Numbered from the stretch's first letter, positions 47,062 through 58,094 are shown. The stretch is 64,000 nucleotides of DNA from Eretmocerus hayati (GCA_029851415.1 CM056742.1:56670454-56734453), one strand, 5' to 3'. Translations and numbers: made by a program. The notes: a model not told the origin generated them from the sequence alone.

Positions 47062-48306
47062 CTACTTGCTCATGCGTTTCCTGATATCTCCACTGAGTGG
47101 ATTGTACTCTACGATTCGATCGTGTAGGATGAGGCAATATGCTGAAGAGTTATCGGGAAAATTATTCCTTGCTTCAAATTCGAGACAAATATCCACTGCA
47201 CCTGTTCTTAGTGACTCATTCTGCATCGAACAGTCGATTAAATACAAAGTGGCGTTGCTGATGAAGTCACGTTTATTCAGCAAAGGTTGAGGCTCTCTAT
47301 CGTGGTATGACTGCTGGAACCCAGCATACATATCATACAGAGTAGAGAATTGGTTTTGATTGATATTAAGGTTGAGATTGCTGTATGGATAATACTGTGA
47401 ATTCAAGAATGGCTTCACATTAGTAATATCACAGTGATCAAACTGACTGGCATTCGCTAGATTATGCCCTTTTCTGCTACTCTGGAAAGCAAGTATGACA
47501 TGACGAGGTTTTCCTAACTGATTCGAAGTTTTTACAGTCCAAATTTGTCTAGATGTAGCAGGAAGTAGAGGATATTCATACAGTTCCCAAGTTCGGAAGC
47601 CCATCTCTAAGATACCAGCTCTCTTGATATTCGCGGAAAGCGTGAGCTTCTCTCGGTCTGATGGTATCACATAGGGCATCCTCCTCTCAATCAAACTCGA
47701 CTCAATTTTGGAAGACTCATACGTTGCTGCGCCACCAGCCACAGCTATCGCCTCTTGAATAATAGCATTCACATCGTCTCGAGATCTTATTAGAATGAGC
47801 TCATGTTTCACGTTGACAACAATCTTTTGGGAGTCTTCTGCAAAACCCAAAATTACAGCCATAGGAATTGAAATATCAAAATAGCCATTCTCATCAATTA
47901 TGGGTTTACCATCCAAGCCAGTCCATCCTGCATTCTCTATCATCTCACACTCACCAAGCGTGAATGATAACCAACCTTTGATAACGCTGGTGAGCCCTAC
48001 ACTCCTACTCCTATCAACTTCCATGCCATTCATTTCTTATCGGATATCTTCAAAGAGGTGGAATGGCCCCAAGTTGACGAACTTTGTATGAGTCGGGGCA
48101 TCGCCATTTGTTTTTACCAATCTTCCACATATCCGTAATTTACTGCGACTGGGTAGGCGACATAAGTCTTGATGTTGGCTCATGATACGAAGTTCATCGT
48201 TGTTTCCAAAAGTTGAATTTGCAAACGGATGATGTGCATGAACCTCGTAATGCAAAACAGATTCGTCGGATGGTGCGCGAGAAAGTACATATAGAACGTC
48301 CTCCAT
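47062..48306 (-). pseudogene. Polinton double-jelly-roll major capsid protein, one stop
   Basis: A single frame of about 414 codons from the ATG at 48306 (MEDVLYVLSR) to 47062, interrupted by one TAA at codon ~89 (near 48040); the frame continues unchanged after it. Recognisable blocks are LGPFHLFEDIR, YFDISIPMAVILGFAED, FRTWELYEYPLLP, WTVKTSNQL, FDHCDITNVKPFLNSQYYPY and AYCLILHDRIVEYNP, which match the double-jelly-roll capsid-like domain of arthropod Polintons. In an intact element it would form the hexameric shell. The promoter is a TATA box at 48435-48442. The in-frame ATG at 48033, just after the stop, could make only the N-terminally deleted part. Confidence 0.8.
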
Positions 48307-48434
48307 TGCATTTAAATATACAAGTTATTCTCCACCAAGGGTTTTTACTGTGTATCCCAGATTCCTGAGGAATTCGATGTTTTGCTGTGTTAACGCTTTG
48401 GGAGCTACTGATGTTCGGGCGACATATCGGCGCC

Positions 48435-48442
48435 TTTATATA
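48435..48442 (-). promoter_or_regulatory. TATA box for capsid gene
   Basis: TATATAAA in the context gggtatataaaggcgcc on the minus strand, about 130 bp before the capsid ATG. Confidence 0.55.
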
Positions 48443-48501
48443 CCCTTCGCTGACCCTCTTGTTGAAAACTAACCCCATGTTGCGTAGTTTCCGAGATTTG
48501 A

Positions 48502-49141
48502 TCACTTTCCGTTTCTCAGATGTAATCTGACTGTGACGACTTCTCCTCTGAAGTTAACCAGATTCCCGTCTTGATCGACTATGCGCACTTGCAAATGATT
48601 AATGCTCTTCGTTCCAACTGACAGATACACAATAGAGCTTGGCGTTTCGTTGATTTTATGCCCTGGGGAGACTTCTATTCTAAACTCGTGAATGCTGTGA
48701 ACCCTTTGCCCGTTCAGATAAGCTCCGCAAGTGATATTACACTCAACGCGGAGAGCGTTGACCTTGAAGATATTCGCAAGGTGATCTGAACTATGTGTCT
48801 GTCCCGGTTCTAAGATACGTGGAGCGAATCCTAGAATCGGAGCAATAGAATCAGGTGGGCGGAAATCAATTTGTTCCCTACTCTTAATTTCACTCTGCAA
48901 TGAATTGATCAGAGATTTCGTAACTTTCCGTGGGTATAACGATCACTCTATCACCTGTGTATAATTTGTTATGATTGATATCAATATTTGGGATTGAATG
49001 CGTTGCGAGTAACGCCACTAGACCAAGAAAATAGTTTTTATCCGGCGATAGCTCTAAAGGAGGATTGAGAGGTGTTTCAAGGTGTGCTGACCTTCCTGAG
49101 AGACTCAGTGTGTATGATTCTTCCATGACGGTTGAACTCAA
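48502..49141 (-). pseudogene. Polinton minor capsid (penton-like) protein, broken
   Basis: The N-terminal part (49141-48890) carries SYTLSLSGRSAHLE, LSPDKNYFLGLVALLATHSI and IPTESYEIS. The C-terminal part (48900-48502) carries IDFRPPDSIAPILGFAPRIL, YLNGQRVHSIHEF and VDQDGNLVNFRGEVVTVRLH. These are blocks of the single-jelly-roll minor capsid protein of arthropod Polintons. The two parts are in different frames and abut near 48890-48900, where a segment of a few dozen residues expected between them appears to be missing, so a deletion with frameshift is inferred. It would form the capsid vertices in an intact element. Confidence 0.7.
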
Positions 49142-49171
49142 AATGGTTAGACCCTAACTCACATCCTCCTT

Positions 49172-49549
49172 TCATACTCTCTCGTTCAGGAATGCGAGGC
49201 AGAGATGACCACAGTAGTATGTTCCGAAATCTTGATACCTCTCATGATTGTACTTGACCTGGTCAACACCGAGATACATCATCAGGTCTAGGGGTATTTG
49301 CAAGTCTCCAAAACTATCAAAGTATACCACGTCTCTTCCACGCTCCCGATACGCCACCCAATGTGTTCAAGGTCCGTTCATGTCATCTAAATTGACTATT
49401 GCAGATTCTTCGGATTGTGGACCGCTCGAGGGGAGATCGTTGCGCATGAAAACACCCCGAAAGTATGGGATCTTCATTTTCTTCGCATACTTGCTCAAGT
49501 CTATATCATTCAATGCGCGATCCGGCAGCTCTATGTCTTGACCGGTCAC
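49172..49549 (-). pseudogene. Polinton adenain-like cysteine protease, one stop
   Basis: A frame from the ATG at 49549 to 49172 (about 125 codons) broken by one TGA near 49360. Catalytic elements are visible: His in THWV right after the stop, YFDSFGDLQIP with the acidic residue, and the nucleophile in YYCGHLCLAFL. The family (C5/Ulp1-like) matures capsid proteins. The stop falls just before the catalytic His, so the upstream fragment is inactive. It lies between the minor capsid and PLA2 genes, the usual morphogenesis cluster. Confidence 0.8.
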
Positions 49550-50358
49550 GCTCTTACCCGAAAACCCAACCCTCCTTGATATGGTCTCATGTACAGACCC
49601 AGACCAGTTTTATATGGTCTCATATAGAGACCTTTCCCCATGGCTATGGCTTCCAATGTGCGGTTATGTCTCTTACTCTCCTCCAACTCATTTTTGGCAG
49701 CTTTTGCTTCATTGATCGCCTTGGCAACTCCTGCGGCACCTCCCGCGATGGATCCCACAGCACTCAAACCAGCGAATAGTGGAACGAGATAAGGGAGGAA
49801 ACCACCCAGTTTCTTTGGGATTGGGAGAATGCGAGGGACTCGGACCGTCTTTCTACCACCAGCAGTCTCCACTGCTTCCCTAGCGCCTTTCAAGGCTGAA
49901 CTTATGACATCCCGAGATTTCGAACTAAGTTTGACTGACCGTCGAGCTGCTTTGATGACGTCATCAAGCGATATACCCAATCCTAATTTGCTCTTCGCGT
50001 TCATGATGTTCGTCACAGCTTATGCTGCGACTTCCTCCCCTATTTTGGCATCCTTAGCCTTGACCCACGCTTCTGCTGCTAGAACCCTGTCTGCCGTATT
50101 GCGAGCTTTCACGTTTTCACGATTTTTGGAATAAGCTATATCATGCTCCCGACACGCTACATCGAGACCATTTATATCTCGATCACCTCGATTTAAACGC
50201 ATCGCTAGCTTAGTACCTGGACCACAAAATTGATAGCCTGGTAAATGAAGTTCACCTGGCAGCTCATTGATGAGCGTATTAACGAGGCCGCGACCTCGCT
50301 TTATCTTCTTTTTACGTCTTCCGTAGATGATCATCTTACTTACCTTGTCTCCAATCAT
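49546..50358 (-). pseudogene. Polinton PLA2 / hydrophobic virion protein, one stop
   Basis: The first part (50358-50020, 112 codons) has a very basic N-terminus (GRRKKKIKRGRG) and a parvovirus-type phospholipase A2 core: LPGYQFCGPGTKL (calcium loop) and DVACREHDIAY (catalytic His-Asp). After one in-frame TAA (50020-50022) the same frame continues from the ATG at 50016 for 156 codons: basic regions, a hydrophobic glycine/alanine-rich segment (GGFLPYLVPLFAGLSAVGSI), a charged helix and two repeats of GLGLYMRPY. Such proteins help virions breach endosomal membranes or act as cement proteins. Because the frame is continuous, one fused protein is inferred as ancestral; two separate genes are also possible, since the ATG follows the stop closely. 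Confidence 0.75.
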
Positions 50359-50385
50359 TCTGAGATCAATTCTCGCAACATAAAC

Positions 50386-51078
50386 ATGGATTTCACGGAG
50401 CTAGAACTTAGGCTTCCTGTTAGCAACTTTGACCTCGGAGAGCAGAGAAGAACGAAGAGGCATGGTGATCTGTCAGCCGATACTATCAGAGCTGTTATCT
50501 GTGGACCTTCCAATTGCGGTAAGACGAACAGTCTCATGACACTCCTGACATATCCCAATTGTTTGAGATTTGCAAATGTCTACTTGTATTCAAAGTCTTC
50601 AAATCAACCAAAGTATGAATTCCTCAAGGCAGTATTGGAGTCTGTGGGGGGCATACAATATTTTCCCTTCAGTAAACACGAATCAGTGATACTACCAGAT
50701 GATGCATTATCCAATTCTATCATGATATTTGATGACATTGCATGTGAGAAACAAGACAGCGTGAAAGCATACTTCTGCATGGGCAGACATAAAGATGTAG
50801 ATTCTTTCTATCTTTGTTAATCGTATGCATACGTTCCTAAACACTTGGTTCGAGAAAATGTGAATCTCATTGTGATATTTCGACAAGATGAGACGAACGT
50901 CAAACATATATATGATGATCATGTGAACTCTGAAATGTCACTAACACATTTCAGAAAGCTATGCTCATCATGTTGGAAGGATGACAGACATGGGTTCCTA
51001 GTGATAGACAAGGACAGACCACTGGATGAGGGTCAATACCGCAAGGGTTCTGATCAGTTTGCTATGAATATAGCCTGA
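50386..51078 (+). pseudogene. Polinton packaging ATPase (FtsK/HerA, A32-like), one stop
   Basis: From the ATG at 50386 (MDFTELELRLPV) the frame runs 230 codons with one TAA at 50818-50820. Walker A is GPSNCGKT (near 50507-50530) and Walker B is IMIFDD (near 50725-50742). The downstream half contains VNLIVIFRQDETN, where the sensor glutamine would lie, and HGFLVIDKD. The enzyme would pump DNA into capsids. The upstream ATG at 50245 in the same frame overlaps the PLA2 gene on the other strand and is less likely. The stop falls after Walker B and before the sensor motif. Confidence 0.8.
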
Positions 51079-51124
51079 AAGCTCTCACACACATCAGTCG
51101 TATGATAGCTACAATAGCATCAAC

Positions 51125-52007
51125 ATGGATGATTATTTCCAACAAGAAGATGTCCTGTGTCGGCTCGTAGAGGCCAGGGATGCCATCAGAAAGAAGTATA
51201 ACATCTTGAAGTACGGGCGAGAAGATACGGAGAGAGCTTTGGTTAAGACTTTCAAGCCTACAGTTACTCCTCTTGAACAAATTGCGTCGACTATCTTATA
51301 CTAGGGCACCACCTCCAACTCTCCGAACTGATAATACTCTGTTGCCGACAGAAAGATCAATGTTACCGACTGAGAGATCAATGTTCAATGACAGTCAGAG
51401 TTCGGATTATGAAACTGACATAGGAATCACATCTATAGAAGAACTTGAAGGCTCGAGTGCTAAGGATGTCATGAATTATCTGTCTTCACTCAGTAAGAAG
51501 GGAGACGATGTTGATAGACAACATGGAGTTCGGTTGGAGAAAGGAGTGACAATGATTGGTAATCTGCCCATAGATTTCACTCAAGATTTCATCAATATAA
51601 GAGGTGTTCAGTATCCAAGAACCGATGGATTGATGGATCTACTGTTCTTGAGAGAACCCGATCGCTATAGTGAGAAAGACTTGAGCCAATACAAACGTAT
51701 CTTGGAAGCATCCAATGTTCACGAGAAAAATTTCAATAGCAACGAGTCTCTTCGCCGGTATAATAGTAGCAAGTTCTCTAACATTATCTCGCCACTCTTT
51801 GAAAAGAACGGTGGCTCGGAGAGGAATCTGGAAGGATTGCTACCGAAATTCAAGGTTGCAAGACTCAGAAGCATGGTAGACTATGTTTACTGGGATGATC
51901 CAAACGAATTGGTTAATGGCTTACGGTTGTTGATGGCAGAGAGATCTGCGGGTAATCAAAGCCACGACAACGAGATACGTTCCATCCTAGAGGAGTTGCA
52001 CGAGTGA
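51125..52007 (+). pseudogene. Polinton unknown protein, frameshifted
   Basis: From the ATG at 51125 (MDDYFQQEDVLCRLVEARDA) the frame is helical and charged, then is lost near 51265-51300. It resumes in another frame (LNKLRRLSYTRAPPPTLR) to the stop at 52005-52007, in total about 290 codons. The second part contains a duplicated TERSM motif, an acidic region (SSDYETDIGITSIEELEG), and ordered blocks (FINIRGVQYPRTDGLMDLLF, VDYVYWDDPNELVNGLRLLM). It lies between ATPase and fibre-like genes, a usual place for an uncharacterised structural gene of arthropod Polintons. Function unknown. Confidence 0.55.
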
Positions 52008-52010
52008 GGG

Positions 52011-52018
52011 TATATAAG
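52011..52018 (+). promoter_or_regulatory. TATA box
   Basis: TATATAAG three bases after the preceding stop codon and 34 bp before the ATG at 52052, a tight arrangement of gene end and new promoter. Confidence 0.6.
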
Positions 52019-52051
52019 CTGAGTCAAAGAATCAATCAGCTCAGTATCACA

Positions 52052-52417
52052 ATGAGCATCGACATATTCGGACGCAGAAAGAAAGGGAGTGGTAGCGGAG
52101 AACGCAGCCTTCCTGGCATTGGATATAAACTAACTATTGACAACCAGTATGACATGGATAGGAAACGATTGTGTAATCTTGCCGATCCAAGAGATATGAA
52201 CGACGCAGTCATCTTGAGCACAATGCTACAGTTGTTACACGATGCTATTCAAAAATTACGAATGGAAGTGAAAGAGTTGAGCAATAGTGTTGAAGAAGAT
52301 AGAAAGGAGATCATGAGAGATGTTGACATGTTCAATCGAGTTATCTTCTCTGTAATCAATAAGACCGACTTGCCCATCGATTATTTGAATAAATACCGCT
52401 CTTCCACTGATCGATGA
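52052..52417 (+). CDS. Polinton coiled-coil, possibly fibre-like protein
   Basis: I choose the ATG at 52052 (MSIDIFGRRKKGSG) because the TATA box at 52011 excludes the upstream ATG at 52004; this gives 121 residues. After a basic, glycine-rich start comes GYKLTIDNQYDMDRKRLCNL and ADPRDMNDAV, a pattern like the linker seen in phage and virus head- or tail-fibre proteins (N-V/L-A-D-P...DAV). A predicted coiled coil follows (LHDAIQKLRMEVKELSNSVE). The frame is intact. A trimeric fibre or spike role is inference from this pattern and its place among virion genes. Confidence 0.55.
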   Translation: MSIDIFGRRKKGSGSGERSLPGIGYKLTIDNQYDMDRKRLCNLADPRDMNDAVILSTMLQLLHDAIQKLRMEVKELSNSVEEDRKEIMRDVDMFNRVIFSVINKTDLPIDYLNKYRSSTDR

Positions 52418-52442
52418 GTCATTCTTATATCGAATGTTAAAC

Positions 52443-53349
52443 ATGGAACAAGTAGTAGGAGAGCTTCACAAACCCGCTCGACGAAACTATCCACGTCGGA
52501 AATTCGTCATGCGCGGATTGAATGAGACATGGCAAGCTGACTTGGTGGAGATGCAACCATATGCCAAAGAAAATAAAGGGTTCAACTATCTCTTGACAAT
52601 CATCGATGTATTTTCAAAGTATGCGTGGGCTATACCCGTGAAGAAGAAGACTGGCGTGGATGTAACTGCAGCAATGGAGTCAGTGTTCGATCAAGGTCAT
52701 GTACCGAAGAATCTTCAAGTAGACAATGGTGAAAAATTCTACAACAGTGAATTCCGAAGATTGATGAATCAACACAATATTAATCTTTACTCCACGTTCA
52801 GTAATCTGAAAGCATCTATCGTTGAACGCTCCAATCGCACTCTGAAACAGATGATGTGGAAAAGATTCAGTTTGCGAGGAAAACAAGTGGATTGACATAC
52901 TACCAGAGTTGATGCAAGAGTATGATGGACGTGAACATCGTACCATCGGAATTGGACCAGAGAATGTCAATCGAGAGAACGAAGACGCCATCTTGAGACC
53001 TTACTCCAACAATGAGGAATCACAAAAGAAGCAAAGATACAAAGTTGGAGACTATGTGAGGGTTAGCAAGTTGAAACATGTCTTCGAAAAAGGGTACACA
53101 CCTAACTGGACAACCGAGATATTCACGGTGAGGAGAGTGGCAAGGACGAATCCAGTCACCTATCACTTAAGAGATTATCAAGATCAAGATGTCTCGGGTG
53201 GATTCTATGAGCAAGAGCTCTCTGCAGTCAAGTATCCTGATGTGTATCTTGTAGAAAAAGTGATCAAAAGGAGAGGGGATGAGGTGTTTGTGGAATGGCT
53301 CGGTTTTGATGATTCTCATAACAGCTGGATCGACAGATCAGAACTTTGA
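52443..53349 (+). pseudogene. Polinton integrase with chromodomain, frameshifted
   Basis: From the ATG at 52443 (52434 also possible) come the rve-type DDE core blocks: WQADLVEM (first Asp), LLTIIDVFSKYAWAIPVKKK, LQVDNGEKFYNSEF (second Asp) and ASIVERSNRTLKQMMW (Glu). A one-base shift near 52884, in a run of A, ends the first frame. The second continues to 53349 with an SH3-like segment (YKVGDYVRVSKLKHVFEKGY) and a C-terminal chromodomain (YLVEKVIKRRG...VEWLGFDDSHNSW). The catalytic triad precedes the shift, but the product would lack the target-recognition part. No N-terminal zinc-binding HHCC module is seen. Confidence 0.85.
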
Positions 53350-53531
53350 GGAATTTTTTTTTTTTCAGAGAGTGGCAAGAGCCCCACCTCCGCCCTTGCC
53401 TGTGAGGTTCTACCTGCCATGTATACTTCCATCTAAAGACGAATCTTTGGATGAGAGTTTACAAGGCTGCTAACCCCTCCATTGACTCCCCTTTTTCTTT
53501 TCTATCATAATTTATTTACAATATGTACACA
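53350..53531. other. Intergenic: convergent gene ends, possible extra exon
   Basis: After the integrase stop, a T-run ending in cag (53356-53371) looks like a splice acceptor followed by a short frame (RVARAPPPPLPVRFYLPC) to 53473. It may be a relic exon or untranslated sequence. The minus-strand gene at 53532 ends here, so transcripts converge. Confidence 0.3.
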
Positions 53532-53825
53532 TCATGTTGAGAACTGGATGATCTGCACTTCGCGGATGATCTGCAGCTTGTACACATTGGCAGTATCACC
53601 CATATGATGGAGGAGTTCCCGGTCTGCAATCAAGGCCTCGGAGACTCTGCGAGGTAGGAAAACCTCGAACTCATCGTCGAGGACTGCGATGATCTTGTCT
53701 CCATACTTGGTTTTCACCATCTTGAACTTGGTGACGCTGTACAAGTTGTCCTCCAGGAGGTCAGACATCTTCTTCGTGGGTCTGAAGCCACCCTCGGCGA
53801 TCTTGTTGATAGCTGATAGATCCAT
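53532..53825 (-). CDS. Polinton small protein, intact, unknown
   Basis: 97 residues, intact. Blocks are FRPTKKMSDLLEDNLYSV, KTKYGDKIIAVLDDEFEVFL and PRRVSEALIADRELLH. The beta-strand-rich centre could be an OB-like nucleic-acid-binding fold; that is speculation. The ATG is the first base after a good acceptor (tcttccag at 53826), pairing with a donor GTGAGT at 53891 just beyond the polymerase stop codon. It is therefore translated from a spliced transcript overlapping the polymerase 3' end. Its location behind polB suggests a replication role. Confidence 0.6.
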   Translation of the reverse strand: MDLSAINKIAEGGFRPTKKMSDLLEDNLYSVTKFKMVKTKYGDKIIAVLDDEFEVFLPRRVSEALIADRELLHHMGDTANVYKLQIIREVQIIQFST

Positions 53826-53904
53826 CTGGAAGAAATATATGGGATTAGTTCTCAGAGATGATGTCTAGGTAGATGATCACCAGGTACTCACGTCTCGGAG
53901 ATGC

Positions 53905-56900
53905 TCAACGGAGAGGCTTGAACCTTTTCGATGGTTGTTCATCGGACGAACTGAGGAGCTCTGGACAGAGCGGGTCCTCATATACTTGGCTCCCCACTCC
54001 TCCTACTCTCGGCTGAGAGCTCTTATTGGATGGCTCCCCCACTCCTGGCTCTTCCACCACCGGTTGAGCCTCCCCCACCACTGGTTGAGCAGGTTCCGAC
54101 AAGTCTCGAGCACGTTTTGGATTGCGTTTTGTCACAACCTGTTCTGAGTCACGGAGACTGTAGTGCCCATGTGGCAGAGTGTCAGTAGTACCTGGTAAGA
54201 GATGGCGTTTGTTGTCGTCTGCGCTGAGAACGATCTTCTTGTGGACCTCGGTGCGCAGGACATGCAGCCTTGACCTGATGTTTGTCTGCTCTCTAACCAG
54301 GTACTTGTTGTCCTTCAGACACGCCACGTAGTCTTCAAATTCTAAAGTCTTCATTGTGGCACCTTTGACGCCCTTAGCCTTCTTGGTTACCTTGCCATCG
54401 AGCATCTTGTGAGAGTAGAGTTTGCTGCGCATGCCCACGAAGACCACCATGATGCGGCCACCATTTTCATCCTTCATGAGACCCACCACTTTGATGTTGA
54501 CACGTGGCAAGTCGAAGATGTTGTCCTCCGGGTAGTCGGATGTGTCAAACTCAGGAAGATGATTCATCATCACCTCGTACATATCGGTGGTGGTCTCATA
54601 GATGAGGCTGTCGGTGTCTGTATAGAGCAGCTTTGCACCTGGCACATGCTTCATCATGAACTCATAATGGAACCGGTACAGCGTGATCTTGGAGAGGTCT
54701 AAGACAGCCAGCCCCACATAGATCGGCTTCTTGATGGTGACCTCTGTCTTGGTGAGCTGGATGGCTGCAAGGTTCTCATCGAAGATAGAGGCACTGCGGA
54801 AGTTGGGCTTGGAGATATATGCCTCTGCTCCATACCGTCCCTCCCATTTGGTCGGTAGCTTGACGTCCACTCTCTCTTCCTCGTCCTCCATCGTCTTGCC
54901 AAACACTGAGTTGTTCATGAGTTTGAAGAACATCTTCTCGAATTCGTTGGTGGCCTTCGCTCGCTCGTTGCTGTTAATATCGATGTCTTGTTTCAGCCAT
55001 GGCATTTGGAAGAATCTCAGGACTCTGTGAACCTTCTTGATGGCGAGTCCATGAGCAAGAACCTGCAAGGAAAGTGAGATGGTAAGTATGCGTCTAATAT
55101 ACAATGTATACAACGTCGACCGAAACATCTTACCTGTTTGAGAGCCCGGCAATGCATGACGTACTTCTCTTTCTCATACAGAGTTGCGAGCAACTTCTTG
55201 TGAGAGGATCCTGGAGGAGCTCTGTGTTCCGGGTACATTGGGAGATCCTTGTGTAGGTCATGGAGTTCATCCGGATAAGCCAGATCGACTTCCAGGATGA
55301 ATCCTTCTCTTGAGTCATCTGGGATATTGTTTACATCTAGTGGTCCCTCATACAACTCAAAGCCTCCAAAGGGGAGTGACTGCGTCATCGCCCAGCCATA
55401 CAGGTTGTTTATGTCATAGTATATGAGGTACTTCTCTGGCTTGGAAGAGTCATACTCTTCATCCATGTACTTATTGTTGGCCTCAGAATATCGGTTGCTA
55501 CATTGGCTGATACCTGTAATGAGATTGTGGTCAATATAGAATGAAGATATACTAGTTGAAAAAGAAGAAGACACTCACCTCCTCGGATACCACGCTTGAT
55601 GAATAGCAGCATATCGATGTCAGTAAGCAGATCCAAGCCAATGTTGGTGACCTTCAACATGGCGTCCCATGAGAGGCCAGGAGTCGTATAGTAGTGTGCT
55701 AGATCCAACTTGTGAATTCGCAGACAGCTGTCTCTGAAGTTTTCAAAGATATCTGCGAGGAGGAGCACGTCAGTCTTTAGATACAAGTCTGAATACTCTC
55801 CAAGAGTCTTGATCTGGAGTCCAGTCCACACTTGCTTAGTATGCTCATAATCTGTTTGAGAGATGCCCTCGCCAGTGAGACTGCTATAGAAGGCACCCAA
55901 GGGTGGTAGAGCAGTCTCTTCAAGCTTCTCATACTCACTCACATACTCATAAGGGAAGACTCCCTTCCTCTTCAGTAGAGCAATCTGAGAGGGTGAGTAG
56001 TTTGAGCTGAAGACACTCTCGACTATCGTGTGCTTGGTGAGATATGATGCAAGCTTCTCAAGGGATGATGCCATGAACCTGATGGAGTCCAAGAAGCGAA
56101 GGTGTATATGATGCTCTTTCACGTACTTGGTGAAGGCGATATACTTCTCCTTCGTGATGGGTATCAAGCTGACATCACCCTCGAAGCAAGTGGCAATCTC
56201 TTTGACGAAGAGATGAGCGTCATAGCCAGTGAGATTATGGAAGAACACTGGAACGGTCCGTGTGGCCTTGTAACTCAAGTTGCAGCCATTGTAAGCTGGT
56301 CCTTGGTACCTAGGATATGCATTAATGATACATGAATAATGAGGAAGAATGATCATACTGACAAAATAAAAAGTCTTACCGTCCAGTGAAGTGGCAATGA
56401 TCACGTACTTTCTTCTCTTTGTCAGTGAATGGACCTCCACAGATGTGACACTTCGTGGCCTTGGTGGAGTCTGATCTTTCTTCAGGTGTCAATGTGTCCA
56501 TATCCTTTGGGTTCTTGATTGATTCGTCGAGTCTTCTGGCGAGATCCTTTAGTTGATAAGCAAACCACGTGGCGGGGCTCTCATCGGTTTCTGACTCTCT
56601 CCTGTAGCTCTTATACTCAGACAAAGAGTCGTCGAAGGAGCACTTGACGTAGAAACCCACACTCAAGGCCTCATGTAGATGACGCCGATGCTCGTTACCT
56701 TCAATTGGCTTCAACAAGCTCTCAAAGTCACCATAGACAACAAAAGGCACCCGCTCCTTGTTGCAGTGATTCGTGAAGCGGAGGATGTCTCGACCCTCAG
56801 GGGGTAAGTTGATCTTGCACTTCGTCACTTTCGAGCACTCTCCAACGTGCGCATCCAGCTTCTCTTTAGTGATAAAGTAGTAAAGACATCGATCACAGAT

Positions 56901-58094
56901 CCACGCCTCAGCCTTGTGTTTGGAGAGTTGACTATACATGAGTCCAGATAAGTCCATTATCCAGACATAGTGGTAATTTGGAGGCATGTTCTCACGGTGC
57001 TGTTGCCCCTCTTCTTCTTCCCCTTCCACTGCATAGTTCTCTTCAACGAGGAGGAGATGAATGTGTCTGTCACGATGCGAAGGAGCAATGCGGCAAGTTA
57101 CAACTGTAAATGGGTCCTTTTCCACCTTCTTTAACATCTTTAATATCTCAATCAACGTCTTTACGTTGATTGAGATATTCTTGTTTTGGTCCTCGAATTT
57201 CTTGATATCCTTAGGTGCCACTGGAAAATTGATATCTTCAAACTTCAACTCTTTCTCGAATTGCTTATACTTGCTCAACCTCTGTGGATCCTTCGCAGCG
57301 GAGTGCAATGCTGATAGAACAGCCCACATGAAACATTTGTTGTCCTCATTTTGAACATTCACACAAACTTGCTTTCTCTTGATTGGTGGTGGCAGATCAA
57401 TCCATGAACTCCCTCGCATTGGCTCATACTTGTTGATGTTGATAAGCATGTGAGAGATGGATTTCATGGACCAACCAGACTCATGAACCTCAAAGTCTTC
57501 AACGTCTCTGGTGATGATGGCACTGAAATGATCCTTGAAGACATCCTCGAAATCGGTGGTGCTGTCGATGATCTGGTTCCTAACGTTGAAGCTCATCAGC
57601 TCAGTGACCTCTTTATCATCCTTGATCTTGGAGAACTCGATGAACAGGACTCCATTGACCTTGAGTGGGAGCTGTTCCTGGAGAACCTCCGTCACTTGAT
57701 CTCTGAAGGTGATCTTCGCCTCCGCCATGAAGGACTTCACATCAAGGTGGCGCAGGTTGGTGATGACTCCGATCATGATGCGGCCTTCAAACGCTGAGGT
57801 GACAGTGCCCCACTTGACACCACTTCCATCTTCTTCCATGCCTGCACCTTGCTGAAGATAGTGACCGAAAACATTGCGTAGACTATGGATCTGGGCGATG
57901 ATGGATTGGAAGCTCTCTTTCCGCCCATGAGTCACTTCTGGATCGTGAATAATAACGTCCAGGGTCTCGAGAGCAACGTCCATCAACTCCACCCATTGCT
58001 GAATGTCCTGCTCGTCAGCCACACCGGACTTGATACAGCGCACACACTCACGCAGTAGCTTGACTGTATTGTAGAAGTAGATAGGAGTATCCAT
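53905..58094 (-). CDS. Protein-primed DNA polymerase B of Polinton, 4 exons
   Basis: Exons read on the minus strand: 58094-56380, 56309-55579, 55513-55134 and 55062-53905, all with GT/AG introns of 65-71 bp and closing phases; 3,984 nt, 1,327 residues plus stop, no lesion. The N-terminal ~300 residues are element-specific. KCFMWAVLSALHSA follows (a Cys and His suggest a peptidase-like fold; unproven). Then come a Cys/His finger (CDRCLYYFITKEKLDAHVGEC), the exonuclease motif YGDFESLL, and an endonuclease-VII-like zinc module (CHICGGPF...VRDHCHFTG) spanning the first intron. Polymerase motifs: DINNLYGWAM (A), KLMNNSVFGKTM (B) and YTDTDSL (C). The long C-terminal tail is basic then Pro/Ser-rich. 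The enzyme would replicate the element from a terminal protein primer. I take the ATG at 58094 because an acceptor lies two bases before it. Confidence 0.9.

Noticed and set aside
48194..48505. 103-codon minus-strand ORF
   Set aside because: Overlaps the capsid gene's promoter and N-terminus in another frame; no domain.
50820..50822. Programmed readthrough or recoding of the single in-frame stops in Polinton genes
   Set aside because: The stops are of different types (TAA, TGA, TAG), lie at different positions, and show no common downstream motif; random nonsense mutation is simpler.
54409..55030. Plus-strand ORFs of 97-99 codons inside the polymerase region
   Set aside because: Antisense shadows of polymerase exon 4, which has clear motifs on the minus strand.
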